Shown: one piece after another, positions 33,765 to 42,466 of the stretch | How positions within the stretch are numbered: position 1 is the first letter of the stretch | Layout of the letters: each line of letters starts with the position of its first letter | Assembly: GCF_012932365.1 (NCBI RefSeq) | Contig: NZ_JAAIIH010000013.1 | Coordinates: forward strand, 1 to 64,000 | DNA length: 64,000 bases | Origin: Bifidobacterium moraviense | GTDB taxonomy: Bacteria > Actinomycetota > Actinomycetes > Actinomycetales > Bifidobacteriaceae | Reading direction: 5' to 3' | Notes under the pieces: generated by a model | Seen by the model: the letters and a program-made list of their open reading frames with translations, nothing else | Databases searched by the model: none | What the model was told of the DNA's origin: nothing | Made by a program: the position numbers and the translations under genes

Positions 33765-33770
33765 TAGGGT
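33765..33770 (+). promoter_or_regulatory. -10 element of a probable leaderless transcript (murB)
   Basis: TAGGGT is followed by 7 nt and the ATG at 33778; an in-frame GTG/ATG further upstream would overlap the hexamer. Confidence 0.5.
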
Positions 33771-33777
33771 GGTGACC

Positions 33778-34995
33778 ATGACTTCGTTCGCAGACATCAC
33801 CACCATCGGCGTGGGCGGCCGCATCGCCCGGTTCATCGAGCCCACCTCCCGCGTGGGCGTGATCGAGACGGTGGAGGACGCCGACGAGCGCGGCCTGCCG
33901 CTGTACGTGATCGGCGGCGGCTCCAACACGCTCGCCTCGGACGACGACTTCATGGGCTTCGTGGTGCGCGACGCGCGCCGCCTGATCACCGTGCCGGACG
34001 AGGCCGCGCCCGTGGAGGGCGCCGACCGCACCGTGCACGTCAACGCCGAGGCCGGCGCCAACTGGGACGATCTGGTGGAGTTCTGCGTGCGCATCGGACT
34101 CGAGGGCGTGGAGGGTCTCTCCGGCATCCCCGGCACCGTGGGCGCCAGCGTGGTGCAGAACATCGGCGCGTACGGCCAGGAGGTGGGCGACGTGGTCGAA
34201 TCCGTGGAGGTGTGGGACCGCGCGGAGAAGAAGACCCGCGACCTTGCGCACGACGAACTCGGCTTCGGCTACCGCACGTCCGCGCTCAAGGCCAGCATGT
34301 ACGCCGCGCCGGCGGTGCCCGCCGACCGGTTCTTCCCCACGCCGCGCTACGTGGTGCTCTCCGTCACGTTCGCGCTGCGCCACAGCGCCACCGGCACGGT
34401 GGGCTACGGCCAGCTCGCCAAGGCGCTCGGCGTGGAGGTGGGCGACCGTCTGGAGACCCGCGCGATCCGCGACGCCGTGCTGCGCGTGCGCGCGTCCAAG
34501 GGCATGCTCGAGGACCCCAACCGCTACCTCGCCGCGGACATGGCCGGCACCAAGCGCGAGGCCAACGTGGCCGCCGACCTGGCCGCCCTGCGCGAAGCGA
34601 ACGGGAACGACGAGAAGGACTTCGACCGCCACAGCTGCGGCAGCTTCTTCATGAATCCGGTGCTGCCCGCCGATTCGCCCGCGCTCGCGACGCTGCCCGC
34701 CGACGCCCCGCGCTTCGCCGCGACGCTGCCGGACGGCACGCCCGGCATCAAGACCTCCGCCGCCTGGCTCATCGACCACGCCGGATTCCCCAAGGGGTTC
34801 GCCGCGGACGGGCGCACCGCCGCGGACGCCCCCGCGTCGCTGTCCACGCGCCACACGCTGGCGCTCACCAACCGCGGACGCGCCACCGCCGCGGACGTGG
34901 CCGCGCTGGCCCGCACCATCCGGGACGGCGTGCAGGAGCGCTTCGGCATCCGCCTCGTGCCCGAGCCGGTCGTCATCGGCATGGATCTGGCGTAG
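33778..34995 (+). CDS. murB: UDP-N-acetylmuramate dehydrogenase (UDP-N-acetylenolpyruvoylglucosamine reductase)
   Basis: A protein of 405 residues. It begins FADITTIGVGGRIARFIEPT and has the FAD-binding VIGGGSNTLASDDDF, the MurB core GIPGTVGASVVQNIGAYGQE, a Tyr/Arg site GFGYRTSALK, and the catalytic-loop serine in SCGSFFMNPVLP. It reduces UDP-GlcNAc-enolpyruvate to UDP-MurNAc with NADPH in the cytoplasm, the second step of peptidoglycan precursor synthesis. Length and C-terminal domain fit type I MurB. The start at 33778 is set by the TAGGGT -10 element exactly 7 nt upstream. Confidence 0.97.
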   Translation: MTSFADITTIGVGGRIARFIEPTSRVGVIETVEDADERGLPLYVIGGGSNTLASDDDFMGFVVRDARRLITVPDEAAPVEGADRTVHVNAEAGANWDDLVEFCVRIGLEGVEGLSGIPGTVGASVVQNIGAYGQEVGDVVESVEVWDRAEKKTRDLAHDELGFGYRTSALKASMYAAPAVPADRFFPTPRYVVLSVTFALRHSATGTVGYGQLAKALGVEVGDRLETRAIRDAVLRVRASKGMLEDPNRYLAADMAGTKREANVAADLAALREANGNDEKDFDRHSCGSFFMNPVLPADSPALATLPADAPRFAATLPDGTPGIKTSAAWLIDHAGFPKGFAADGRTAADAPASLSTRHTLALTNRGRATAADVAALARTIRDGVQERFGIRLVPEPVVIGMDLA

Positions 34996-35021
34996 TCGCG
35001 CGGCACCCGTGACGGCGCAGC

Positions 35022-35036
35022 TGCAACGCGTGGCAA
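35022..35036 (+). promoter_or_regulatory. Operator candidate TGCAA-CGCG-TGGCAA (uxaB)
   Basis: One of four sites with the same 15-bp pattern TGCAA-N4-TGGCAA. Read on the other strand it is TTGCCA-N4-TTGCA, an imperfect palindrome with a central CG, as LacI-family operators often are. A TAGTCT -10-like element lies at 35066-35071. The site ends 66 bp before the uxaB start. Confidence 0.65.
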
Positions 35037-35102
35037 TGGGTTGCGCCGTCGCGCCATGACCGCCCTAGTCTGGAGACACCAGACGAAAGGAACACACCAG
35101 TC

Positions 35103-36551
35103 ATGGAAAAGCTCAATGCCAATGTCGCCATCGAGCGGGGACTCACCACCGCCGATGCGGCCAACCGCCCGATCAAGCTCGTCCAGTTCGGCGAAGGCAA
35201 CTTCCTGCGCGCCTTCGTGGATTGGATCGTGCAGCAGCTGAACAACAACGGCCTGTTCAACGGCAACGTCGCCATCGTGCAGCCGCTGCCCACCGGCCGC
35301 GTCGCCGAGCTCGAGCAGCAGGACCGTCTGTACACGGTCATCCTCGAGGGCCTCAAGGACGGCAAGGAGGTCCAGTCGCGCGAGGTCATCGACTCCGTGG
35401 GTCTCACCGTGGACCCGTACGCCGACTTCGACGCCTACCTGGCGCTCGCCGACGACCCGAACGTGCAGATCATCGTGTCCAACACCACCGAGGCCGGTAT
35501 CGCGCTGTCCGACGAGGACGCCGCCGACGCCCGCCCCGCCAAGAGCTACCCGGGCAAGCTCGCCCAGCTGCTCAAGCGCCGCTTCGACAACGGCCTGCCC
35601 GGCTTCCTCATCGTGCCGTGCGAGCTCATCGCGGACAACGGCGTGGCGCTGAAGCAGTGCCTGAAGGAGACCTCCGAGAAGTTCGGCTACGGCGAGGACT
35701 TCGTGGCGTGGCTGGAGAACGAGAACACGTTCGTCTCCACGCTCGTGGACCGCATCGTCCCCGGCTTCCCGCGCGACAACGCGGACGCCCTGTGGGACGA
35801 GCTGGGCTACCGCGACGACAACATGGTCAAGGCCGAGCCGTTCCTGCTGTGGGCCGTGGCCGGCTCCAAGGAGGCGCAGGCCAAGGTCAACGAGCTGCTG
35901 CCCGCCCGCAAGCTGGGCATCGACCTGGTCACGGCCGACGCCGTGCAGCCGTACCGCGAGCGCAAGGTCTACCTGCTCAACGGCCCGCACACCACCATGG
36001 CGCAGGTGGCGCGTCTGGCCGGCTTCGCCACGGTGGGCGAGGTGATGAACGACCCGACCATGCGCTCGTTCATCGTCAGGGAGATGCACGAGGACATCAT
36101 CCCGGTGCTCACGCTGCCCGAGGACGAGCTCAACGCCTTCGCCGACGCGGTGTGCGAGCGTTACGCCAACCCGTTCGTCAGGCATGCGCTGGATTCGATC
36201 GGTCTGAACTCCGTCTCCAAGTTCGCCGCGCGCCTGATGCCGGTGGTCCACGCCAACGTGGACGCGGGCAAGGGCCTGCCGCCGCGCATCACGCTCGCGC
36301 TGGCCGCGCTGCTGGCCACGTACGGCGGCCTGACCGACGTGGAGGTGCGCATCAACGACTCCGACGACGTGGTGGCCGCGATCAGGAACGCCGCGCAGGA
36401 CCGCGCCTCGTTCGTGACGACCGTGCTGTCCGACGCGTCCCTGTGGGGCGAGGACCTGACGGCGGTCGAGGGGCTGGCCGAGGCCGTGGAGGCCGACGTG
36501 AAGGCGATCGAGGACGGCGGCATCAAGCCGCTCATCGAGGCGCTCGCCTGA
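35103..36551 (+). CDS. uxaB: Tagaturonate reductase (altronate oxidoreductase)
   Basis: A protein of 482 residues, close to the 483 of E. coli UxaB. It has the family start KLVQFGEGNFLRAFVDW, then IVSNTTEAGIALS, SYPGKLAQLLKRRF, IVPCELIADNG, FVSTLVDRIVPGFPRD, and in the C-terminal half YRERKVYLLNGPHTTMAQ with the conserved Lys/Asn/His of the polyol dehydrogenase family. It reduces D-tagaturonate to D-altronate with NADH in galacturonate catabolism; fructuronate reduction is a close alternative. ATG follows GAAAGGA. It lies apart from uxaC by 22 kb, yet both have the same operator candidate upstream. A binding-protein gene follows. Confidence 0.9.
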   Translation: MEKLNANVAIERGLTTADAANRPIKLVQFGEGNFLRAFVDWIVQQLNNNGLFNGNVAIVQPLPTGRVAELEQQDRLYTVILEGLKDGKEVQSREVIDSVGLTVDPYADFDAYLALADDPNVQIIVSNTTEAGIALSDEDAADARPAKSYPGKLAQLLKRRFDNGLPGFLIVPCELIADNGVALKQCLKETSEKFGYGEDFVAWLENENTFVSTLVDRIVPGFPRDNADALWDELGYRDDNMVKAEPFLLWAVAGSKEAQAKVNELLPARKLGIDLVTADAVQPYRERKVYLLNGPHTTMAQVARLAGFATVGEVMNDPTMRSFIVREMHEDIIPVLTLPEDELNAFADAVCERYANPFVRHALDSIGLNSVSKFAARLMPVVHANVDAGKGLPPRITLALAALLATYGGLTDVEVRINDSDDVVAAIRNAAQDRASFVTTVLSDASLWGEDLTAVEGLAEAVEADVKAIEDGGIKPLIEALA

Positions 36552-36721
36552 GAGGGCCCGGCATCTAAAAATTTCCTTCCCGCATTGCCGAGGATCGGCG
36601 GGGTCGGTGTCACGTCCGCAGCGGCGTGGCGGCGGCCCCGCCTTTTTGTCCCCATATGCTCCCAACATGTGGGATGGCTCGCCATAATTCGGCGTCGTGT
36701 GCGACACGCGCGAAAATCCCG

Positions 36722-36736
36722 TGCAAACGCTGGCAA
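36722..36736 (+). promoter_or_regulatory. Operator candidate TGCAA-ACGC-TGGCAA (binding protein 2)
   Basis: Same 15-bp pattern as before uxaB, uxaC and binding protein 4. With the latter it shares a full 18-bp identity, TGCAAACGCTGGCAACGC. A TATTCT -10-like hexamer and the word CTTAACT follow at 36769-36781. Confidence 0.65.
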
Positions 36737-36859
36737 CGCGTTCGATGTAAAAGTTTCGCCGGTGTGATGATATTCTTAACTCAAGCGAAACGATCGGCGT
36801 CGATCGGGCCGCGAGATTCGGCAAGGCAAGGCAGCCTGCCGGCAGGGAAAGGAAACATC

Positions 36860-38176
36860 ATGCATACGTTCAAGAAGGCGCTCGCCATCGTGGCGGCCGG
36901 CGCGGCCTGTCTGTCCATGGCGGCGTGCGGCGGATCCTCCAACGACTCCAAGTCCGGCGAGGGCAACCTCACCGTGTTCTGGTGGGGCAACCAGCAGCGC
37001 AACGAGCGCACCGCCCAGATCAATGACATGTTCATGAAGGAGAACCCGGACATCAAGGTCACCGGCCAGTTCGCCGAGTTCGCCGACTACTGGCAGAAGC
37101 TCTCCACCAACGCCGCCGGCAAGACCATGCCGGACATCATCCAGATGGACGTCAGCTACATCTCCCAGTACATCGACAACGGCCAGCTGCTCGACCTCAA
37201 GCCGTACATCGACAACGGCTCCCTGGACGTCTCCGACGTCGACCCGAACATCCTCAAGGCCGGCGAGTCCGACGGCAAGATCTACGCGCTGACCGCCGCC
37301 ACCAACGTGCCGGTCATCATCTACGACAAGACCCTGCTCGACGAGGCCGGCATCACCATGCCCGAGCAGCCCACCGTGGACGAGTTCGAGGCCGTGGCCA
37401 AGCAGGTCTACGAGAAGACCGGCTACAAGACCAACTTCCGCTACTACGAGGGCTACCAGCTGCCCGAGTACATGCTGCGCGCCGAGGGCAAGACCCTGAT
37501 GGAGAAGGGCAAGCTCGGCGTGGACTCCGCGTCCGACCTGCAGCCGTACTTCGAGGTGTACGAGAAGGGCATCAAGGAGGGCTGGCACATGAGCCCCGAG
37601 ACCTTCTCCGAGGTGAAGATCGGCTCCGTGGAGCAGGATCCGCTGGTCTACGGCACCGCGCCCGAGCGCATGAGCTGGTGCACCTTCCGCTACTCCTCGC
37701 AGTTCGCCGCCTACACCAAGCTCGCCCAGAACGGCCACGAGCTCGCCATGGCCACCTGGCCCAGCACGGACGTGAAGAAGTCCAACTACATCCGCACCTC
37801 GATGTACTGGGCCATCTCCGCCACCTCCAAGAACAAGGACCAGGCCGTCAAGTGGCTCAACTGGTACACCAACAACGTGGACGCCGCCAAGGTGATGCTC
37901 ACCGACCGCGGCCTGCCGATCAGCACCAAGGTGCTCGACGCCATCAAGTCCGACCTGCCCGACGCCGACCAGAAGGCCCTCGACTTCCAGCAGAACGTCG
38001 TCACCCCGAACAGCTCCCCGGCCAACCCGCCCGTCCCGGTGGGCGCCTCCGAGCTCAACACCAAGATCTATCCGACCCAGACCGAGGACCTCTGCTACGG
38101 CAAGATCGATGCCGCGACCGCCGCGCAGAACGTCTTCGACCAGGGCAACGCGGCCCTCGCCAAGGCGGCCAAGTAG
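36860..38176 (+). CDS. Solute-binding lipoprotein of a sugar ABC importer (CUT1 type), copy 2
   Basis: A protein of 438 residues with lipobox SMAAC (C23) and the N-terminal LTVFWWGNQQRNERTAQIN. It contains YDKTLLDEAGITMPEQPTVD, EGWHMSPETFSEVKIGSVEQ and MLTDRGLPISTKVLDAI. It is closer to the copies at 39265 and 44585 (shared SVEQDPLVYG and GIKEGWH) than to those at 28320 and 49194. No permease gene is adjacent. The gene lies 308 bp after uxaB with its own promoter region and operator candidate. ATG follows AAAGGA; a strong terminator lies at 38362. Confidence 0.92.
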   Translation: MHTFKKALAIVAAGAACLSMAACGGSSNDSKSGEGNLTVFWWGNQQRNERTAQINDMFMKENPDIKVTGQFAEFADYWQKLSTNAAGKTMPDIIQMDVSYISQYIDNGQLLDLKPYIDNGSLDVSDVDPNILKAGESDGKIYALTAATNVPVIIYDKTLLDEAGITMPEQPTVDEFEAVAKQVYEKTGYKTNFRYYEGYQLPEYMLRAEGKTLMEKGKLGVDSASDLQPYFEVYEKGIKEGWHMSPETFSEVKIGSVEQDPLVYGTAPERMSWCTFRYSSQFAAYTKLAQNGHELAMATWPSTDVKKSNYIRTSMYWAISATSKNKDQAVKWLNWYTNNVDAAKVMLTDRGLPISTKVLDAIKSDLPDADQKALDFQQNVVTPNSSPANPPVPVGASELNTKIYPTQTEDLCYGKIDAATAAQNVFDQGNAALAKAAK

Positions 38177-38361
38177 CCCGACCCGCGGGGCGCTCCGCAT
38201 GGCGACGTGACCCGATGCGCGGAATCCACTGCCCGCGCGTCGGCGCTCGCCGCCCAAGACATGCGCCGCGCCCCGCATCCCCATAACCAGAAACCGTGCG
38301 CCGGCGGTTCCCCTTCCCGCCGGCGCCACCCCTTTCTTCATCTCCTCTCTCCTTCCTTCCT

Positions 38362-38404
38362 CAGGTCGCCCCGGACGTATGCCGCGCCCGGGGCGACCTG
38401 TTTT
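38362..38404 (+). terminator. Strong intrinsic terminator after binding protein 2
   Basis: CAGGTCGCCCCGG (38362-38374) pairs perfectly over 13 bp with CCGGGGCGACCTG (38388-38400), followed by TTTT. Confidence 0.9.
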
Positions 38405-38618
38405 CGTATGCCGGCACCTGGTCGCCCGGCATGACGGCGCGGCGCGGTGGCACGGCGGGGCAGCGACGAGGTGGCGGCGAGGCAGCGATGCGACGAGGCG
38501 GAGGGGCGGCGCGGTGGCGAGGTGCCGCGCCGGTCCGCCGGGCGGGGCCGTGCGGGTTTCGGCCGGCCCTTTGTGTCTTCTTCCCGTTCTCTTCCGTCTC
38601 GTTGCGCGCCGGTCGGCC

Positions 38619-38839
38619 GGGTATCTGCATAGTCGGGGTGATTTTCCGAGGTCTGCTGGCAGATATCTGCGGAGTCAGGGTGCCTCGGAGACCGATACCC
38701 CGGATATCGGCGGAACGGGGTCGTTGCAATGACGCCATTTCTCGGGTGTCGTCACCGTCCGTTTCCCCGTCGAGGCACCCTGACTCCGCAGATACCTGCC
38801 GACGGAAGGCGAAAAGTACCCCTGACTATGCAGATACCC
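38619..38839. repeat. 221-bp nested palindromic element, copy 1
   Basis: The outer arms GGGTATCTGCATAGTCGGGG and its inverse (ending CTATGCAGATACCC) stand at the two ends. Inner arms GCAGATATCTGCGGAGTCAG and its near-inverse stand inside. All four arms share the word GTATCTGC(A/G)NAGTC. About 90 bp in the middle are less conserved between copies. Copy 2 is at 44049-44268 and a deleted copy 3 at 52953-53044. Confidence 0.85.
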
Positions 38840-39264
38840 TCGTCGGCGCATGGCCCGGACGTGCGATTGTGTGGAAAACGTGAACTCGGGCATAGTTAAT
38901 TCAATGAGTGAACGAAGTATGCTATGGTGGGAACCGTTCGGAATCGGGGAAACGGTCCGGGCCGGCGGTGCGGAGCCGCACGGCGCGGAACTCAGGCTGC
39001 GAACCCGCATTCCGGCGCATAACCAACCACATCATCAGCGCGGCCGCTATCGCCGTGTGCGTCACGGTTGGACGCATGCGTCTCGACTCGGTCGAAGAAG
39101 CACCTGGGGTGCCGGCAAGGATGTCGGCATGCTGCAGGGCGGATCGCGCGAACATCACAGTCCAATGCAACGCAAGGGAAGTCGTCGCGTCGCCTCGTCG
39201 CGGCACGGCGGCCGCCGCGACGTCGAAGCCGACGGCGCGGACGAAGTGAAGGGAAAGACACACG

Positions 39265-40593
39265 ATGTTGAAGCAGCATCTGCGCAAGGCCATGGCGGTC
39301 GCGGCGGCCGCGGCGGCGGTATTCGGCATGGGGGCCTGCGGCGGCGGATCCGCCTCCGGCGACGCCAACCATCTGGTGATCACCTGGTGGGGCAACCAGC
39401 AGCGCAACGACCGCACCAACAAGATCAACGAGATGTTCGAACAGCAGAACGAGGGCGTGACCGTGGACGGCCAGTTCTCGGAGATGAGCGACTACTTCCA
39501 GAAGCTCTCCACCTCCGCCGCCGGCGGCCACCTGCCCGACGTGATGCAGACCGGTCTGGGCTACCTCGACCAGTATGAGCAGAACGGCCTGCTGCTCGAC
39601 CTCAAGCCGTACATCGACGACGGCACGATCGACGTGAGCGACGTGGACCCGAACATCATCGAGTCGGTCACACGCGACGACGGCGCCGTGTACGCCATCA
39701 CCAACGCCATGGCCGCCCCGGCGCTCATCTACAACAAGACGCTGCTCGACTCCGCCGGCATCACCGTGCCCGAGCGCCCCACCGTGGCTCAGTTCCTCGA
39801 CATCTGCCGTCAGGTGTACGCCAAGACCGGCGTGAAGACCAACTTCCGCTACTACGAGTACGGCGAGCTGCTCGAGTACTTCGTCAAGAAGGACGGCACC
39901 AAGCTCTACGACGTGAAGAACAACAAGCTCGGCGTCGACTCGCCCGAGCAGCTCGAGCAGTACTTCGACGTGTACGAGACCGGCATCAAGGAAGGCTGGC
40001 ACGTGGCCCCCGAGGTGTTCACCGACATCAAGGCCGGCTCCGTGGAGCAGGATCCGCTGGTCTACGGCTCCGATCCGTCCCGCCGCTCGTGGTGCACGTT
40101 CAAGTACACCTCCCAGTTCGGCGCCTACCAGACGCAGGCCAACAACAACGGCGACACGCTGGGGCTCGCCACCTGGCCGTCGGACAACGTGAAGAACTCC
40201 AACTACGTGTACCCAAGCCAGTTCTGGACCGTGGCCAAGACGTCCAAGAACCCCAAGCTGGCCGCGCAGTGGATCAACTTCTACACCAACAACGTGGAGG
40301 CCAACAAGGTCCTGCTGACCGACCGCGGCATCCCGATCAGCTCCAAGGTGGCCACCGCCATCGAGTCCGACCTGTCCGACTCGGACAAGGAGGCCGTGGA
40401 CTTCATCAACAACGTGGTCAAGCCGGAGAGCTCGCCGAACTCGCTGCAGACCCCGGCCGCCGCCACCGACGTGAACACCAAGGTGCTCCTGCCCATCGAG
40501 GAGAGCCTGCTGTACGGCAAGATCGACGCGAAGACCGCCGCGCAGCAGTACTTCGACCAGGCGAACGAGTACCTCGCCAAGGGCGCGAAGTGA
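39265..40593 (+). CDS. Solute-binding lipoprotein of a sugar ABC importer (CUT1 type), copy 3
   Basis: A protein of 442 residues with signal peptide ending GMGAC (lipidated C25) and LVITWWGNQQRNDRTNKIN at the mature N-terminus. It has YNKTLLDSAGITVPERPTV, KEGWHVAPEVFTDIKAGSVE and VLLTDRGIPISSKVATAI. It stands directly before the GH43 gene (197 bp, with a hairpin between), so it may import the substrate of the GH43/(alpha/alpha)6 pair. ATG follows GAAGGGAAAG. The region upstream carries a 221-bp palindromic repeat but not the TGCAA-N4-TGGCAA operator. Confidence 0.9.
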   Translation: MLKQHLRKAMAVAAAAAAVFGMGACGGGSASGDANHLVITWWGNQQRNDRTNKINEMFEQQNEGVTVDGQFSEMSDYFQKLSTSAAGGHLPDVMQTGLGYLDQYEQNGLLLDLKPYIDDGTIDVSDVDPNIIESVTRDDGAVYAITNAMAAPALIYNKTLLDSAGITVPERPTVAQFLDICRQVYAKTGVKTNFRYYEYGELLEYFVKKDGTKLYDVKNNKLGVDSPEQLEQYFDVYETGIKEGWHVAPEVFTDIKAGSVEQDPLVYGSDPSRRSWCTFKYTSQFGAYQTQANNNGDTLGLATWPSDNVKNSNYVYPSQFWTVAKTSKNPKLAAQWINFYTNNVEANKVLLTDRGIPISSKVATAIESDLSDSDKEAVDFINNVVKPESSPNSLQTPAAATDVNTKVLLPIEESLLYGKIDAKTAAQQYFDQANEYLAKGAK

Positions 40594-40644
40594 CGCGCCG
40601 CACGACGTGCGCGAGCCGCGACGCGCCGTCGGAGCGGTGATCCC

Positions 40645-40680
40645 GAGGCCCGGTTCCCTCCCGCGCGGGAACCGGGCCTC
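40645..40680 (+). terminator. 14-bp perfect hairpin between binding protein 3 and GH43
   Basis: GAGGCCCGGTTCCC (40645-40658) pairs with GGGAACCGGGCCTC (40667-40680). There is no U-tract, so partial termination or mRNA protection of the binding-protein message is plausible. Confidence 0.6.
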
Positions 40681-40789
40681 GCCCGCATCCGCGTGCCATC
40701 GGGACGGCAGGCATCGGCACGGAGAGACCACGCAGGCAGACCGCGCAGAGAGACCACGCATACAGACCGCACAGGGGGCAACCGGCATC

Positions 40790-42466
40790 ATGTCCGCACA
40801 GACACCCGACGATCCCGTCATCGTCAATCCGATCCTCCGGGGCTTCAACCCGGATCCGAACATCGTCTTCGACGGCGAGCGCTACCTCATCGCCGTGTCC
40901 ACCTTCGAATGGATGCCCGCCGTGCGCATCTACTCGTCCACGGACCTCGTGCGCTGGCGCTACGAGACGTCCGCGCTGGGCGCGCCCGGGTCGCTGGACC
41001 TGTCCGGCAACGGCGACAACTGCTCGGTGTGGGCGCCGTCGATGACCTACCGCAACGGCGTGTACCACCTCATCTACACCGACGTCAAGGCGTTCCGCGG
41101 CCCCTTCGCCGACCAGAACAACTACGTCGTCACCGCGCGGGACATCCACGGGCCGTGGAGCGAACCGGCGTACGTGAACGGCTCCGGATTCGATCCCTCG
41201 CTGTTCTTCGACGACGACGGCCGCCTCTACGTGGTCAACGCGCTGTGGGACTGGCGCGTGGAGACCAAGAACAAGTCCGACGGCATCGCGCTGACCGAGC
41301 TCGACCCGTCGACCTTTGCGCCCGTGGGCGAGCCGGTCAGGATCTACGCCGGCACCGAGGCGCGCATGACCGAGGCGCCGCAGCTCTACAAGCGCGACGG
41401 CTGGTACTACCTCATGACCGCCGAGGGCGGCACCGGGCTCGGGCATCAGGTGACGGTGGCGCGGTCGCGCGCGGTGACCGGCCCGTACGAGACCGACCCC
41501 GCCACGCCGCTGCTCACCTCCAGCCGCAACCCGGAGCTGGACCTGCAGTGCTCCGGGCATGCCTCGCTGGTGGAGACTCCCGACGGCGAGTGGTATCTGG
41601 CGCACCTGTCCACGCGCCCGCTGTCCGGCAACCACCCGATCCTGGGGCGCGAGACCGCGCTGCAGCGCGTGGAATGGACCGACGACGGCTGGCTGCGGCT
41701 CGCGGGCGGGGGATATCTGCCCAGGGACGTGGTGCCCGCGCCCAGAGCCGCGCGGACGTCGGGCGCGGCGCCGGCCGCCGAATCCCGCGCCTTCCGCGAC
41801 CCGCTCACGCAGGGCCCGCTCGACTTCGCCCGCTGGAACACGCTGCGCGCGCTGCCCGACCGTTCCTGGCTCACCTTCTCCGAGCGGGGCATGACGATCC
41901 GCGGCGGCATGTCGCCCCGGTCGGACTTCGACCAGCACGTGGTGGGCACCCGTCAGACCGACTTCGCCGTCCGCGCCGGGGTGACCATGGACTACGCGCC
42001 CACCAACCTGTTCCAGATGGCCGGGCTCATGCTCTACCTCAACACCGGCCGCTACCTGTTCATGGCGGTGATGCGGGACGGCGGGCGCACCGTGGCGCGC
42101 CTGATCGGCTGCGAGGCCGGTGACCGCACGCCGCTGCTGTGGGATCCGGTGCCGGTGGAGGGGAGCACGTTCCGCCTCGGCGTGGACGTGGACCACGACC
42201 GTGCGACCTTCACCATCCGTGAGCGCGTCGGCGGCGGGGGAAGTGCCGGCGGCGACGCGGCCTGCGGCGCGCACGAGCCGTTCGGCGCCCCGCGCGTCGT
42301 GGCCTCCGACGTGGACGTCTCGTTCCTCTCGGTCGGCTTCACCGGCAACTTCATCGCCGTGGACTGCGTGGACATGAACCGCCGCAACGCCTCGGCCGCC
42401 ACATTCCGTGACTTCGTCTACGATCCGGACGAGATGTCCGTCTGCGGCAGAAAGGGCACGCTATGA
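40790..42466 (+). CDS. GH43-family glycoside hydrolase (beta-xylosidase/arabinofuranosidase type)
   Basis: A protein of 558 residues without signal peptide. The five-bladed propeller runs from NPILRGFNPDPNI to about residue 310; the three catalytic acids are D22 (base), D135 (GSGFDPSLF) and E195 (RMTEAPQLYK). A beta-sandwich (concanavalin-like, GH43_C2) domain with DFDQHVVGTRQTDFAVRAG follows. This architecture is common in enzymes releasing xylose or arabinose from oligosaccharides; galactosidase activity is known in other GH43 groups. ATG is preceded by AGGGGG. The next gene overlaps it by four bases (ATGA). Confidence 0.88.
   Translation: MSAQTPDDPVIVNPILRGFNPDPNIVFDGERYLIAVSTFEWMPAVRIYSSTDLVRWRYETSALGAPGSLDLSGNGDNCSVWAPSMTYRNGVYHLIYTDVKAFRGPFADQNNYVVTARDIHGPWSEPAYVNGSGFDPSLFFDDDGRLYVVNALWDWRVETKNKSDGIALTELDPSTFAPVGEPVRIYAGTEARMTEAPQLYKRDGWYYLMTAEGGTGLGHQVTVARSRAVTGPYETDPATPLLTSSRNPELDLQCSGHASLVETPDGEWYLAHLSTRPLSGNHPILGRETALQRVEWTDDGWLRLAGGGYLPRDVVPAPRAARTSGAAPAAESRAFRDPLTQGPLDFARWNTLRALPDRSWLTFSERGMTIRGGMSPRSDFDQHVVGTRQTDFAVRAGVTMDYAPTNLFQMAGLMLYLNTGRYLFMAVMRDGGRTVARLIGCEAGDRTPLLWDPVPVEGSTFRLGVDVDHDRATFTIRERVGGGGSAGGDAACGAHEPFGAPRVVASDVDVSFLSVGFTGNFIAVDCVDMNRRNASAATFRDFVYDPDEMSVCGRKGTL

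Larger units (their letters stand above)
38177..39264. other. Long intergenic region with terminator and nested palindrome
   Basis: No gene is supported. It contains the terminator at 38362-38404, a GC-rich stretch of near-repeats of CGGCGAGGCAGCGA (38430-38530), the 221-bp palindromic element at 38619-38839, and the promoter region of the next gene with GCATAGTTAATTC (38889) and a TATGCT hexamer near 38917. Confidence 0.6.
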